This document shows positions 1-5,338 of a stretch of DNA of 5,338 nucleotides, piece after piece (position 1 is the stretch's first letter; each line of letters starts with the position of its first letter). Origin of the DNA: Treponema sp. (lineage in GTDB: Bacteria; Spirochaetota; Spirochaetia; Treponematales; Breznakiellaceae); the NCBI GenBank assembly GCA_031257715.1, contig JAIROE010000292.1:1-5338 (forward strand), in the 5' to 3' direction. Below the pieces are notes generated by a model that made no database searches, had not been told where the DNA came from, and saw only the letters and a list, made by a program, of their open reading frames with translations. A program made the translations under genes and the position numbers.

Positions 1-930
1 TATCACCCTGAGGAGTTTTGACTGGAGGGAAAGTGAAAGATCCCCGATTTCATCGAGAAAAATGGTACCTCCCTCGGCCATTTCAAAACGGCCCTGCCTG
101 TTGGCGATGGCATTGGTAAAGGCCCCCTTGACATGGCCGAAGAGTTCGCTTTCAAGAAGCCCTTCGGGCAGCGCCGCGCAGTTTACCCGTACAAAGGGTT
201 CACCTTTGCGGTTGCTGCGCAGGTGTATCTGCTCGGCAAAGATCTCCTTCCCTACCCCGCTCTCGCCAAGGATGAGCACCGAAGAATCGGTCTTGGCCAC
301 CCGGTCTATGATCTCTATTTTTTCAAGAATGATGGGGCTCTTTGCCACCATGGTATGATACCCCAGATCGGTTTTGAGCTGATCCTGAAGGAGTTGAATT
401 TCATTCCGGGCTTTTTCTATGCTTTTGGCGTTGGTAATGGCAAGCGCCGCCTGGGTGGCAAAAATTTCAAGCCATTCCAAATCTTCCTGCACAAAGTCTT
501 TTTCATCTTTTTTGTTGAGCAGTTCTATGACCCCTATGCATTCGTCCTTGATCCGCATGGGAACGGCCATAATGGTCTTTGAGGGATAGTTGATGCGGCT
601 GGAGATGGAGCGGAGGTGACGTTTGTCGCTCGGCACGTCGTTTACGATGATGGACTTGTTGTGCTGGGCAACCCACCCCGCTATGCCTTCGCCCAGCTTC
701 ACGGTAAACTGCTTGACATCAGGTCCCTTGGTTCCAAGGGCCACTTCAAAGTACAACTCCTGATTTTCCTTGTCCACAAGCAACAGGCTCGACGCCTCCC
801 CGCCGCACAACCGCGTCGCGGAATCGAGGATCTGGGTAAGGAGGACATGGACATCCTGATAATTCGAGTTGATGAGGGTATTAATCTCAATGAGGGTGTT
901 GAATTTCTGAACGTCGATTTTTGACAGCAT
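1..930 (-). CDS. GAF-domain sigma-54-dependent transcriptional activator (C-terminus cut off by window edge)
   Basis: The first 310 residues of a bacterial enhancer-binding protein, an ATPase that remodels sigma-54 RNA polymerase at promoters. A GAF sensory domain covers about residues 25-168 and includes [10 protein letters not shown] (79-88) and an NKFD-like motif (N139, K140, F146, D150). A short helical linker (about 168-190) leads into the AAA+ domain: Walker A GESGVGKE (222-229), the sigma-54 contact loop reading GAFTNA (269-274) rather than GAFTGA, and Walker [13 protein letters not shown] (287-298) with D293 and E294. The sensor II region and any C-terminal helix-turn-helix lie outside the window, so DNA binding cannot be judged. 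There is no response-regulator receiver domain; the architecture resembles FhlA/NifA-type activators with an N-terminal GAF. The ATG at 930 is the only in-frame start after the rpsA stop, but it lacks a clear ribosome binding site. Family assignment is firm; the signal sensed and the target genes are unknown. Confidence 0.93.
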   Translation of the reverse strand, partial: MLSKIDVQKFNTLIEINTLINSNYQDVHVLLTQILDSATRLCGGEASSLLLVDKENQELYFEVALGTKGPDVKQFTVKLGEGIAGWVAQHNKSIIVNDVPSDKRHLRSISSRINYPSKTIMAVPMRIKDECIGVIELLNKKDEKDFVQEDLEWLEIFATQAALAITNAKSIEKARNEIQLLQDQLKTDLGYHTMVAKSPIILEKIEIIDRVAKTDSSVLILGESGVGKEIFAEQIHLRSNRKGEPFVRVNCAALPEGLLESELFGHVKGAFTNAIANRQGRFEMAEGGTIFLDEIGDLSLSLQSKLLRVI

Positions 931-960
931 ACCACACCATACAGTCTGACGCCCCCGGCC
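931..960 (-). other. Short rpsA-regulator intergenic gap
   Basis: Thirty bases separate the UAG stop of cmk-rpsA from the ATG of the sigma-54 activator. I see no hairpin with a U-run that would act as a terminator, no convincing promoter, and no Shine-Dalgarno sequence at normal distance; a G-rich stretch lies about 19 bases before the ATG. The simplest reading is that the regulator is transcribed together with rpsA and translated weakly or by reinitiation. Confidence 0.6.
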
Positions 961-2703
961 CTAGTCAGTATCGGGACTGCCCTTTGATTTCAGGAAATCT
1001 CCCAGAGTAAAGGTGGAACCGTCAGACTCCTCCGCCGCCATATAGCGGGAAATTTCCTCCCGCTGCACCTTCTTGCGGTAATCCCGTATTGAAAAAGCCA
1101 CTTTCTGCTTGTCCGGCTGTATCTCCAGAACCACCGCCTTGACCTTGTCTCCCACCTGGAACTTTTTAAGGGCCTCATCCGGATCTTCATCGCGGTTTTC
1201 CGAAAGATTGGTTTTGTGAATGAGCCCTTCGATTCCGCCCGGAACACGGACAAAGATACCAAACTCGGTAACGGAAGAGACCTCCCCTTCCACCAGAACG
1301 CCCGGCTTGTAGGTTTCGGCAAAACTCCGCCACGGATCTTCGGAAAGCTGTTTGATGCCCAGCCGTATGCCGTGGTTTTCGCGGTCAATGCCCGTTACCA
1401 TGACCTCGATCTCCTGCCCCACTTCCAGTTCACTTCCCGGGCGTTTTATCTTCCTGGTCCATGATATATCGTCTCCATGGAGGAAGCCGTCTATCCCTTC
1501 TTCCAGTTCCACAAAGGCCCCGGCATTGGTGATCTTGACCACTTTGCGGGTAAGCCGTGTGCCTATGGGGTATTTTTCCTCGATACCGTCCCAGGGGTTG
1601 GCGGTAACCTGTTTGAGGCCCAAAGACACCCTCCCCGCCTGCAGATCGTAACCGAGGATCATACATTCCACGATGTCGTTGGGTTTAAGCACCTCTCCGG
1701 GCTTCTGGACCTTCCTCACCCAGGAAAATTCCGAGATATGGGCCAGCCCCTCTATTCCCTCTTCCATTTCTATAAAGGCGCCGAAATCGGTCAGCTTGGT
1801 TACCTTGCCCTTTACAATATCGTTGACATGGTATTTGTCCTCAAAGTGAACCCACGGATCGTCGGTAAAATGTTTGAGGGAAAGGTTAATGCGCTTTTCC
1901 CCCGGATCTATGCGTATGACTTTAAGCTTTATCTCCTGCCCCTTCTTGACAAAATCCTTGGGACGCGTCACATGCCCCCAACTCATGTCGTTAATATGAA
2001 GCAGGCCGTCAAAACCCCCAAGGTCGATAAAGGCGCCGAAGGAGGTAAAGCTCTTGACCGTTCCTGTCACATCGGTACCTATGGGGGTATTCTGGAGGAA
2101 GTCGTTCCGTTTCCGTTCTATTTCCTCTTCCATCCATTTGCGGCGGTTGACGACGATGTTCACTTTGCCGTCTGAATAGAGGCGTTCCACATAAAAACTG
2201 CTTTTGAGGCCGAGGAATTTTTCCGGCCTGTCCACCTTCTGCGCGTCCGACTGGCTGATGGGGAGAAACGCCTTTGCCCCCGCGCCGAGGTTAATGTCAA
2301 AACCGCCCTTGACTATCTTTTCAAAAGTCCCCTCGATAGTGGTGTGATCCTGAAAGGCCTGACGGAGATTTTTCCAGAAGATCTTGACATCGGCCTTCTG
2401 TTTGGAGACTATCACCTCTCCGTGTTTGTTTTCCTTCATGACAAGAATAACCTGAACGGTATCACCTATAGCGGGCAGTTCGGTAAATTCAGAAATGGGT
2501 ATCTTGCCTTCGGATTTATAGCCGACATCAATAAACACCTGATCCGCCGTCACCTGAATGACGGTACCTTCAACGAGCTGGCCTTCTTCAAGCTGTTCAA
2601 GGGATTTTAAGTATTCTTCCTGCAGTTGCGTCTGGATATTGCCGGCGGGATCTTTCGCCGCGTCCATCGGACCAGTGCCCGATTCCACTTCCATCTGAGC
2701 CAT
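961..2703 (-). other. rpsA: Candidate internal reading start giving free S1 (580 residues)
   Basis: The codon for residue 222 of the fusion is ATG, positioned just after the kinase fold ends and about 40 residues before the first S1 domain. A purine-rich Shine-Dalgarno region lies immediately upstream. Starting here would give a 580-residue protein with all six S1 domains, close to the size of ordinary stand-alone S1. What is seen is the ATG, the ribosome binding site and their placement at the domain boundary; that both products are made is inference. The same purine run also encodes the Lys/Gly linker KGKGR, so it could be coincidental. Confidence 0.5.
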
Positions 2704-3366
2704 TACTCTTCCTTTTCCTTTATCCGTTATCTTCTGTACCAATGTGGCATAAACTTGCTCAATGGTCAAGTCCGATGTATCAATATAATCAACACCGGGG
2801 GCTATCGCAAGACTCCCCTCCTCCTTGTGTCTATCCATTTCGTCCCGTTTTAGTATGGACAGGCGTATTTCTTCCATGCCGAGGGTGGAAACGCCCTGAT
2901 CGAAACGCCGTTTTGCCCTGGAATCCGCCGAGGCGTCAAGATAAAACCTGCATTCCGCCTGCGGGAACACCACGGTGGTCATGTCCCGTCCCTCGACTAC
3001 CGCGTTGCGGTTCCGTGCGATGTGTCTGACATGATCGTTTACCACGTGCCGGAGCGGCACTATGGCGGAAAACGGCGCCGAGAGGCGGTCGATTTCGTCG
3101 GTGTACAGGGCGGCGGATACATCTTCCCCGTCAAGAATCACCTTTCCGTCCCGGTACTCCAGAGACGCCTTTCCGGCGTATTCTACGGCCTTTTCAGATT
3201 CGTCAAGGCCTATTCCTCTTTTCAGGCAGCCAAGAGCAAGGGCCCGGTAAAGGCTTCCCGAGTTGATCCAGGTAAAACCTTCACCGTTGTACCGCAGCCG
3301 TTCGGCCAAAAGCCGGGCTATGGTGCTTTTTCCTGATCCCGCAGGTCCGTCTATGGCAATTACCAC
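961..3366 (-). CDS. cmk-rpsA: Fused cytidylate kinase / 30S ribosomal protein S1
   Basis: An 801-residue bifunctional protein. Residues 1-221 are a CMP/dCMP kinase, which phosphorylates CMP and dCMP with ATP for nucleotide supply: P-loop GPAGSGKST (7-15), NSGSLYR (35-41), EGRDMTTVVFP (125-135) and RDEMDRHK (174-181). After a linker (about 222-260) come six S1/OB-fold RNA-binding domains at about 262-324, 343-408, 430-499, 515-586, 602-673 and 688-761. Domains 3-5 each end in a DPW/NPW motif. In E. coli S1 the first two domains anchor to the ribosome and the rest bind mRNA. The tail contains FTLGDFLKSK. Six domains match a full-length S1. The GTG start follows AGGGGGAG by 4 bases and places the P-loop at the usual distance from the N-terminus. 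The frame is open upstream to 3678, but that extension overlaps rluB and has no family character. The start shares one base with the rluB stop (TAGTG). The fusion resembles that reported in Treponema; several CMP-site residues are atypical. Confidence 0.95.
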   Translation of the reverse strand: MVIAIDGPAGSGKSTIARLLAERLRYNGEGFTWINSGSLYRALALGCLKRGIGLDESEKAVEYAGKASLEYRDGKVILDGEDVSAALYTDEIDRLSAPFSAIVPLRHVVNDHVRHIARNRNAVVEGRDMTTVVFPQAECRFYLDASADSRAKRRFDQGVSTLGMEEIRLSILKRDEMDRHKEEGSLAIAPGVDYIDTSDLTIEQVYATLVQKITDKGKGRVMAQMEVESGTGPMDAAKDPAGNIQTQLQEEYLKSLEQLEEGQLVEGTVIQVTADQVFIDVGYKSEGKIPISEFTELPAIGDTVQVILVMKENKHGEVIVSKQKADVKIFWKNLRQAFQDHTTIEGTFEKIVKGGFDINLGAGAKAFLPISQSDAQKVDRPEKFLGLKSSFYVERLYSDGKVNIVVNRRKWMEEEIERKRNDFLQNTPIGTDVTGTVKSFTSFGAFIDLGGFDGLLHINDMSWGHVTRPKDFVKKGQEIKLKVIRIDPGEKRINLSLKHFTDDPWVHFEDKYHVNDIVKGKVTKLTDFGAFIEMEEGIEGLAHISEFSWVRKVQKPGEVLKPNDIVECMILGYDLQAGRVSLGLKQVTANPWDGIEEKYPIGTRLTRKVVKITNAGAFVELEEGIDGFLHGDDISWTRKIKRPGSELEVGQEIEVMVTGIDRENHGIRLGIKQLSEDPWRSFAETYKPGVLVEGEVSSVTEFGIFVRVPGGIEGLIHKTNLSENRDEDPDEALKKFQVGDKVKAVVLEIQPDKQKVAFSIRDYRKKVQREEISRYMAAEESDGSTFTLGDFLKSKGSPDTD
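2706..2720 (-). promoter_or_regulatory. Candidate internal ribosome binding site for free S1
   Basis: On the minus strand two AAGGA repeats occur in tandem. The nearer one (2710-2714) ends 6 bases before the ATG at 2703 and matches the anti-Shine-Dalgarno sequence over five bases; the farther one (2716-2720) is 12 bases away. This is as good as or better than most gene starts in this window. Confidence 0.5.
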
Positions 3367-4163
3367 TATTCTCCCCCTGTATCCAAACCCTGAACGCCGC
3401 GTTTTGTTTTGTCCGTCATCGCCCCGTTCAGCCCGTCCAGTTCCGCGTCCGAAAGCGGCCGGTTTTTTCCTTCCTCCAGATTTCCCAAAAGTACGGTCCC
3501 AATACGGACACGGCGGAGGAGAACGGGATGAAGATGAAAATGGGAAAAAACACGGCGTATTTCCCGGTTCTTTCCTTCCACAAGGCGGATGGAGACCGAT
3601 TTCCGCCCGTTTTTTACAATACTGATCGCCCGGTAACCGACCCCTTCCACGGTTATGCCGGCGGAAAAAGCCTCGCACAAGGCATCCGGAATGGGGCCGG
3701 AGGTTTCCACGAGATACTCTTTCTCTATTCCCGCCCCCGGATGCGACAGGCGGGCGGCAAAATCCCCGTCGTTGGTAAAGATGATGAGCCCCGAAGAGAG
3801 GTAGTCAAGACGCCCGACACTGTACAGCCGTTCCCGTATGCCGGAAGGCAGAAGATCCAGTGCAAGGGGACGGTTTTCCGGATCACGGGAACTACAAATA
3901 TAACCCGGAGGCTTGTTGAGGGCAAGGTAGCGGAGACGGTTTTCCATGTTTACCTCGCGGCCGTCAAGGCTCACCCTGTCGCCCGGAAGAACCCTGGTCC
4001 CCAGAACACGCACGACTTCCCCGTTGACCGAAACCCGGCCTTCGGTGATGAGACATTCCGACGAACGGCGGGATGCTATTCCCGCATGGGCAAGAAAGAC
4101 CTGAAGCCGAAGAGCCTTTTCGATCTTAGCGTTCTCCTTCAAGTTCAAATCTGTCCGCCTCAC
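3366..4163 (-). CDS. rluB: RsuA/RluB-family rRNA pseudouridine synthase
   Basis: Converts a specific uridine in ribosomal RNA to pseudouridine. Counting from the GTG at 4163 (265 residues), an S4 RNA-binding domain covers about 18-75 (LAHAGIASRR at 24-33, RVSVNG at 43-48). The catalytic domain follows: LNKPPGY (82-88), catalytic motif GRLDYLSSGL with the nucleophile D120, NDGDFA (131-136), and EGKNREIRR (196-204) followed by HPVLLRRVRIG (212-222). These are the hallmarks of the RsuA/RluB/RluE/RluF group; which rRNA site is modified cannot be read from sequence. The neighbourhood with scpAB and cmk favours RluB, as in Firmicutes. The start is uncertain: GTG 4163 has no clear ribosome binding site and overlaps scpB by 38 bases; TTG 4148 has GAGG 9 bases upstream; ATC 4124 has AAGGAG 9 bases upstream and would give a 252-residue protein beginning where family members usually do. 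The stop shares one base with the cmk start. Confidence 0.94.
   Translation of the reverse strand: MRRTDLNLKENAKIEKALRLQVFLAHAGIASRRSSECLITEGRVSVNGEVVRVLGTRVLPGDRVSLDGREVNMENRLRYLALNKPPGYICSSRDPENRPLALDLLPSGIRERLYSVGRLDYLSSGLIIFTNDGDFAARLSHPGAGIEKEYLVETSGPIPDALCEAFSAGITVEGVGYRAISIVKNGRKSVSIRLVEGKNREIRRVFSHFHLHPVLLRRVRIGTVLLGNLEEGKNRPLSDAELDGLNGAMTDKTKRGVQGLDTGGE
3371..3378 (-). promoter_or_regulatory. Ribosome binding site deciding the cmk-rpsA start
   Basis: AGGGGGAG on the minus strand, 4 bases before the GTG at 3366 and inside the last codons of rluB. It supports this GTG over the longer open frame reaching 3678, which would add 104 residues unlike any kinase N-terminus. Confidence 0.75.
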
Positions 4164-4665
4164 TTTCGCCCAGTTTGGGAAGTTCCGCTATGCTGCCAAG
4201 GCGGAAAAGTTTGAGAAACTCCCGCGTGGTTCCGTACTGAACAGGCTTGCCGGGTATGTCCTTTTTCCCCACCTCGCGGATGAGGAGTTTTTCAAGGAGC
4301 GTATGCACCATGTTGTCCGATTCCACGCCCCGTATCGCCTTGATTTCGGCGCGGGTTACCGGCTGTTTATAGGCGATAATCGTAAGGGTTTCCATAGCCG
4401 CCCTTGAGAGCCGGGATTCGTTCCGTTTTCCGTACCGTTCCTTGAGCTGTTCCCAGTATTCCTTTTTGGGGGAGATCATGATCCCTCCGCCTATACGGGA
4501 CAGTTCCAGGCCCGAATCTTCCCGCGCGTATTTTGCCTCGAGTCCCTCAATCGCCGTTTCCACCACTTCCTTTGAAAAGCCGGATATACGGCAGAGATTT
4601 TCCCTGTCCAGGGGATCGGCCTCCAGGTACAGTATGGCCTCAAGAAGTGCCGTTTCTTTTTCCAT
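4126..4665 (-). CDS. scpB: Segregation and condensation protein B
   Basis: A 179-residue ScpB, the dimeric winged-helix (kite) subunit that binds the ScpA linker in the SMC-ScpA-ScpB complex on the chromosome. The N-terminal winged helix (about 1-80) starts with the typical LLEAILYLEADPL (7-19). The second (about 85-165) holds the best conserved stretch of the family: LSRAAMETLTIIAYKQPVTR (86-105), IRGVESD (111-117) and a PVQYGTT segment (141-147), then FLKLFRLGSIAELPKL (150-165). The length is normal and nothing is missing. The ATG shares one base with the scpA stop (TAATG), and the nearest AGGG is about 12 bases upstream, so translation probably depends on coupling to scpA, which fits subunits of one complex. 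The last codons overlap the possible starts of rluB. Confidence 0.97.
   Translation of the reverse strand: MEKETALLEAILYLEADPLDRENLCRISGFSKEVVETAIEGLEAKYAREDSGLELSRIGGGIMISPKKEYWEQLKERYGKRNESRLSRAAMETLTIIAYKQPVTRAEIKAIRGVESDNMVHTLLEKLLIREVGKKDIPGKPVQYGTTREFLKLFRLGSIAELPKLGESEADRFELEGER
4134..4139 (-). promoter_or_regulatory. Strong Shine-Dalgarno sequence at the scpB-rluB junction
   Basis: AAGGAG on the minus strand, located in the last codons of scpB. The usual ATG/GTG/TTG starts of rluB all lie upstream of it. The codon 9 bases downstream is ATC (4124-4122), which follows the scpB TAA stop by one base and is in the rluB frame. It may therefore drive a non-standard AUC start, or simply be a chance product of the Lys-Glu codons. 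Confidence 0.45.
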
Positions 4666-5338
4666 TACGCTACAGCCCTGAATGATTTTATCAGAATATC
4701 CCCGAACATGCGGTTCTGAAAGATCACCGCCGTGCGTATTTTTACCGCTTCAAGGATCGCCAGAAACGCGCATATTATATCCATGACCGATCCGTTGCGG
4801 ACGACAAGATCGGTAAAGTTACATTCGCCCCTGGTCTCAAGCAATTCAGCCAAAAGGGTAATTTTTTCGTTTACCGAAATTTCTTCGTACAGATCGAAGA
4901 TGCGCTCCCCTGAAATGTTACGCATGAGGGTGGAAAAGGTCTTGAGAAGATCCCATATATCAACCTGCTCCCAGAGATCCTCGTCCATAAACGGCAGGGT
5001 CCTCTGGAGTTTTTTCCGCTCCATCACCCATTCGGTTTCCCGTTCTTTTTCCTCCATGAGTTCCGAAAGTTTCCTGATTTTCTGGTATTCGATAAGCTGT
5101 TCCACCAGTTCCCGGCGGGGATCGTCCGCATCGTCTTCGTAGCTTTCGCCGGGAAGGAGGGAACTTGATTTAATGTACAGAAGCCTTGCCGCCATCACGT
5201 GAAATTCCGACGCCTCCTCAAGATCGAAAGTGTCGGCGCAGACGATATATTCAAGGTACTGTTCGGTGATCTGGGCAATAGGAGTATCATAGATATTGAC
5301 TTCATTTTTTTTGATTAAAAAAAGAAGCAGATCCAGGG
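4665..5338 (-). CDS. scpA: Segregation and condensation protein A (N-terminus cut off by window edge)
   Basis: The kleisin subunit of the bacterial condensin: it bridges the two SMC heads and recruits ScpB. The visible 223 residues begin inside the diagnostic N-terminal motif, reading LDLLLFLIKKNEVNIYDTPI, followed by ITEQYLEYI and FHVMAARLLYIKSSSLLP, which are signature ScpA stretches. A charged linker rich in Glu, Lys and Arg (about visible residues 70-115) leads to the C-terminal winged helix that contacts SMC (about 150-223, including VMDIICAFLAILEAVKIR). Compared with ordinary ScpA, roughly the first 15-20 residues with the FEGP start of the motif lie beyond the window. An internal GTG/ATG near 5198 is not the start, because the conserved N-terminal region continues upstream of it in frame. 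The stop shares one base with scpB. Confidence 0.96.
   Translation of the reverse strand, partial: LDLLLFLIKKNEVNIYDTPIAQITEQYLEYIVCADTFDLEEASEFHVMAARLLYIKSSSLLPGESYEDDADDPRRELVEQLIEYQKIRKLSELMEEKERETEWVMERKKLQRTLPFMDEDLWEQVDIWDLLKTFSTLMRNISGERIFDLYEEISVNEKITLLAELLETRGECNFTDLVVRNGSVMDIICAFLAILEAVKIRTAVIFQNRMFGDILIKSFRAVA
5305..5323. repeat. Paired T8/A7 homopolymer runs within scpA
   Basis: On the plus strand a run of eight T (5305-5312) is followed after GATT by a run of seven A (5317-5323), forming a small A/T inverted repeat. On the coding strand it encodes Phe-Leu-Ile-Lys-Lys-Asn of the conserved ScpA motif. It is probably an effect of codon choice at conserved residues. Confidence 0.6.

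Noticed and set aside
133..924. Plus-strand open frames opposite the sigma-54 activator
   Set aside because: The minus strand reads continuously as GAF plus AAA+ with intact Walker motifs; the plus-strand frames are shadows.
887..940. Tiny out-of-frame ORF from an ATG at 940 (17 codons) overlapping the activator start
   Set aside because: No Shine-Dalgarno sequence and no conserved content visible; nothing supports a leader peptide.
925..945. Possible sigma-54 (-24/-12) promoter before the activator, from TGG and GC elements
   Set aside because: The GG-to-GC spacing is 8 rather than the required 10 bases and it overlaps the start codon.
1477..2175. A 232-codon open frame on the plus strand antisense to the S1 domains
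   Set aside because: It lies wholly opposite a well-supported gene, has no recognisable domain, and long antisense frames are common opposite GC-rich third-position coding sequence.
1000..2600. Repeated DNA segments resembling diverged direct repeats
   Set aside because: They coincide with the repeated S1 domains and are explained by protein-level domain repetition, not a DNA repeat element.
3367..3678. Upstream in-frame extension of cmk-rpsA by 104 residues
   Set aside because: It overlaps the conserved end of rluB, is low-complexity and Arg/Pro-rich, and the GTG at 3366 has a good ribosome binding site at the family's usual start.
3528..4214. A 228-codon open frame on the plus strand across rluB and the end of scpB
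   Set aside because: Shadow of conserved rluB/scpB coding on the other strand; no family-like motif and it crosses a gene boundary.

Overview
The window is a compact, fully coding stretch in which every real gene lies on the minus strand. Read in the direction of transcription (high to low coordinates) the order is scpA (5' end cut off by the window edge), scpB, an rluB-type pseudouridine synthase, a fused cytidylate kinase / ribosomal protein S1 gene (cmk-rpsA), and the first 310 codons of a GAF-domain sigma-54-dependent activator that runs off the window at position 1. There are no RNA genes, insertion sequences, CRISPR arrays or convincing terminators. The only intergenic gap is 30 bases (931-960).

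Organism: the order scpA-scpB-rluB-cmk-rpsA is a widespread bacterial housekeeping cluster. Reading through from Cmk into S1 as one polypeptide is, to my knowledge, a feature of Treponema (T. pallidum carries such a fusion), which makes a Treponema-like spirochete the best guess. Base composition looks close to 50% GC, which would suit the termite-gut or other higher-GC treponemes better than T. pallidum's close relatives of low GC. This assignment is inference, not proof.

Layout: scpA and scpB (4126-5338) encode the kleisin and winged-helix subunits that work with SMC in chromosome condensation and segregation. rluB (3366-4163, start uncertain) encodes an S4-domain rRNA pseudouridine synthase. 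cmk-rpsA (961-3366) joins a CMP/dCMP kinase to a six-domain S1 protein. The regulator (1-930) is the one accessory element. Junctions are very tight: scpA/scpB share one base (TAATG), rluB/cmk share one base (TAGTG), and scpB/rluB overlap by up to 38 bases or, if a non-standard AUC start is used, do not overlap. This points to one polycistronic, translationally coupled transcript covering chromosome segregation, rRNA modification, nucleotide supply and translation.

Points of most interest: (1) a good Shine-Dalgarno sequence and ATG exactly at the Cmk/S1 junction, which would let one gene make both the fusion and free S1; (2) a candidate AUC start for rluB with a strong Shine-Dalgarno sequence, at the place where the family normally begins; (3) substitutions of usually conserved CMP-site residues in the kinase part; (4) a GAFTNA sequence in place of GAFTGA in the sigma-54 activator, plus an NKFD-like motif in its GAF domain. 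I do not see a wholly new system here; the window is mostly core genome with some unusual gene architecture.
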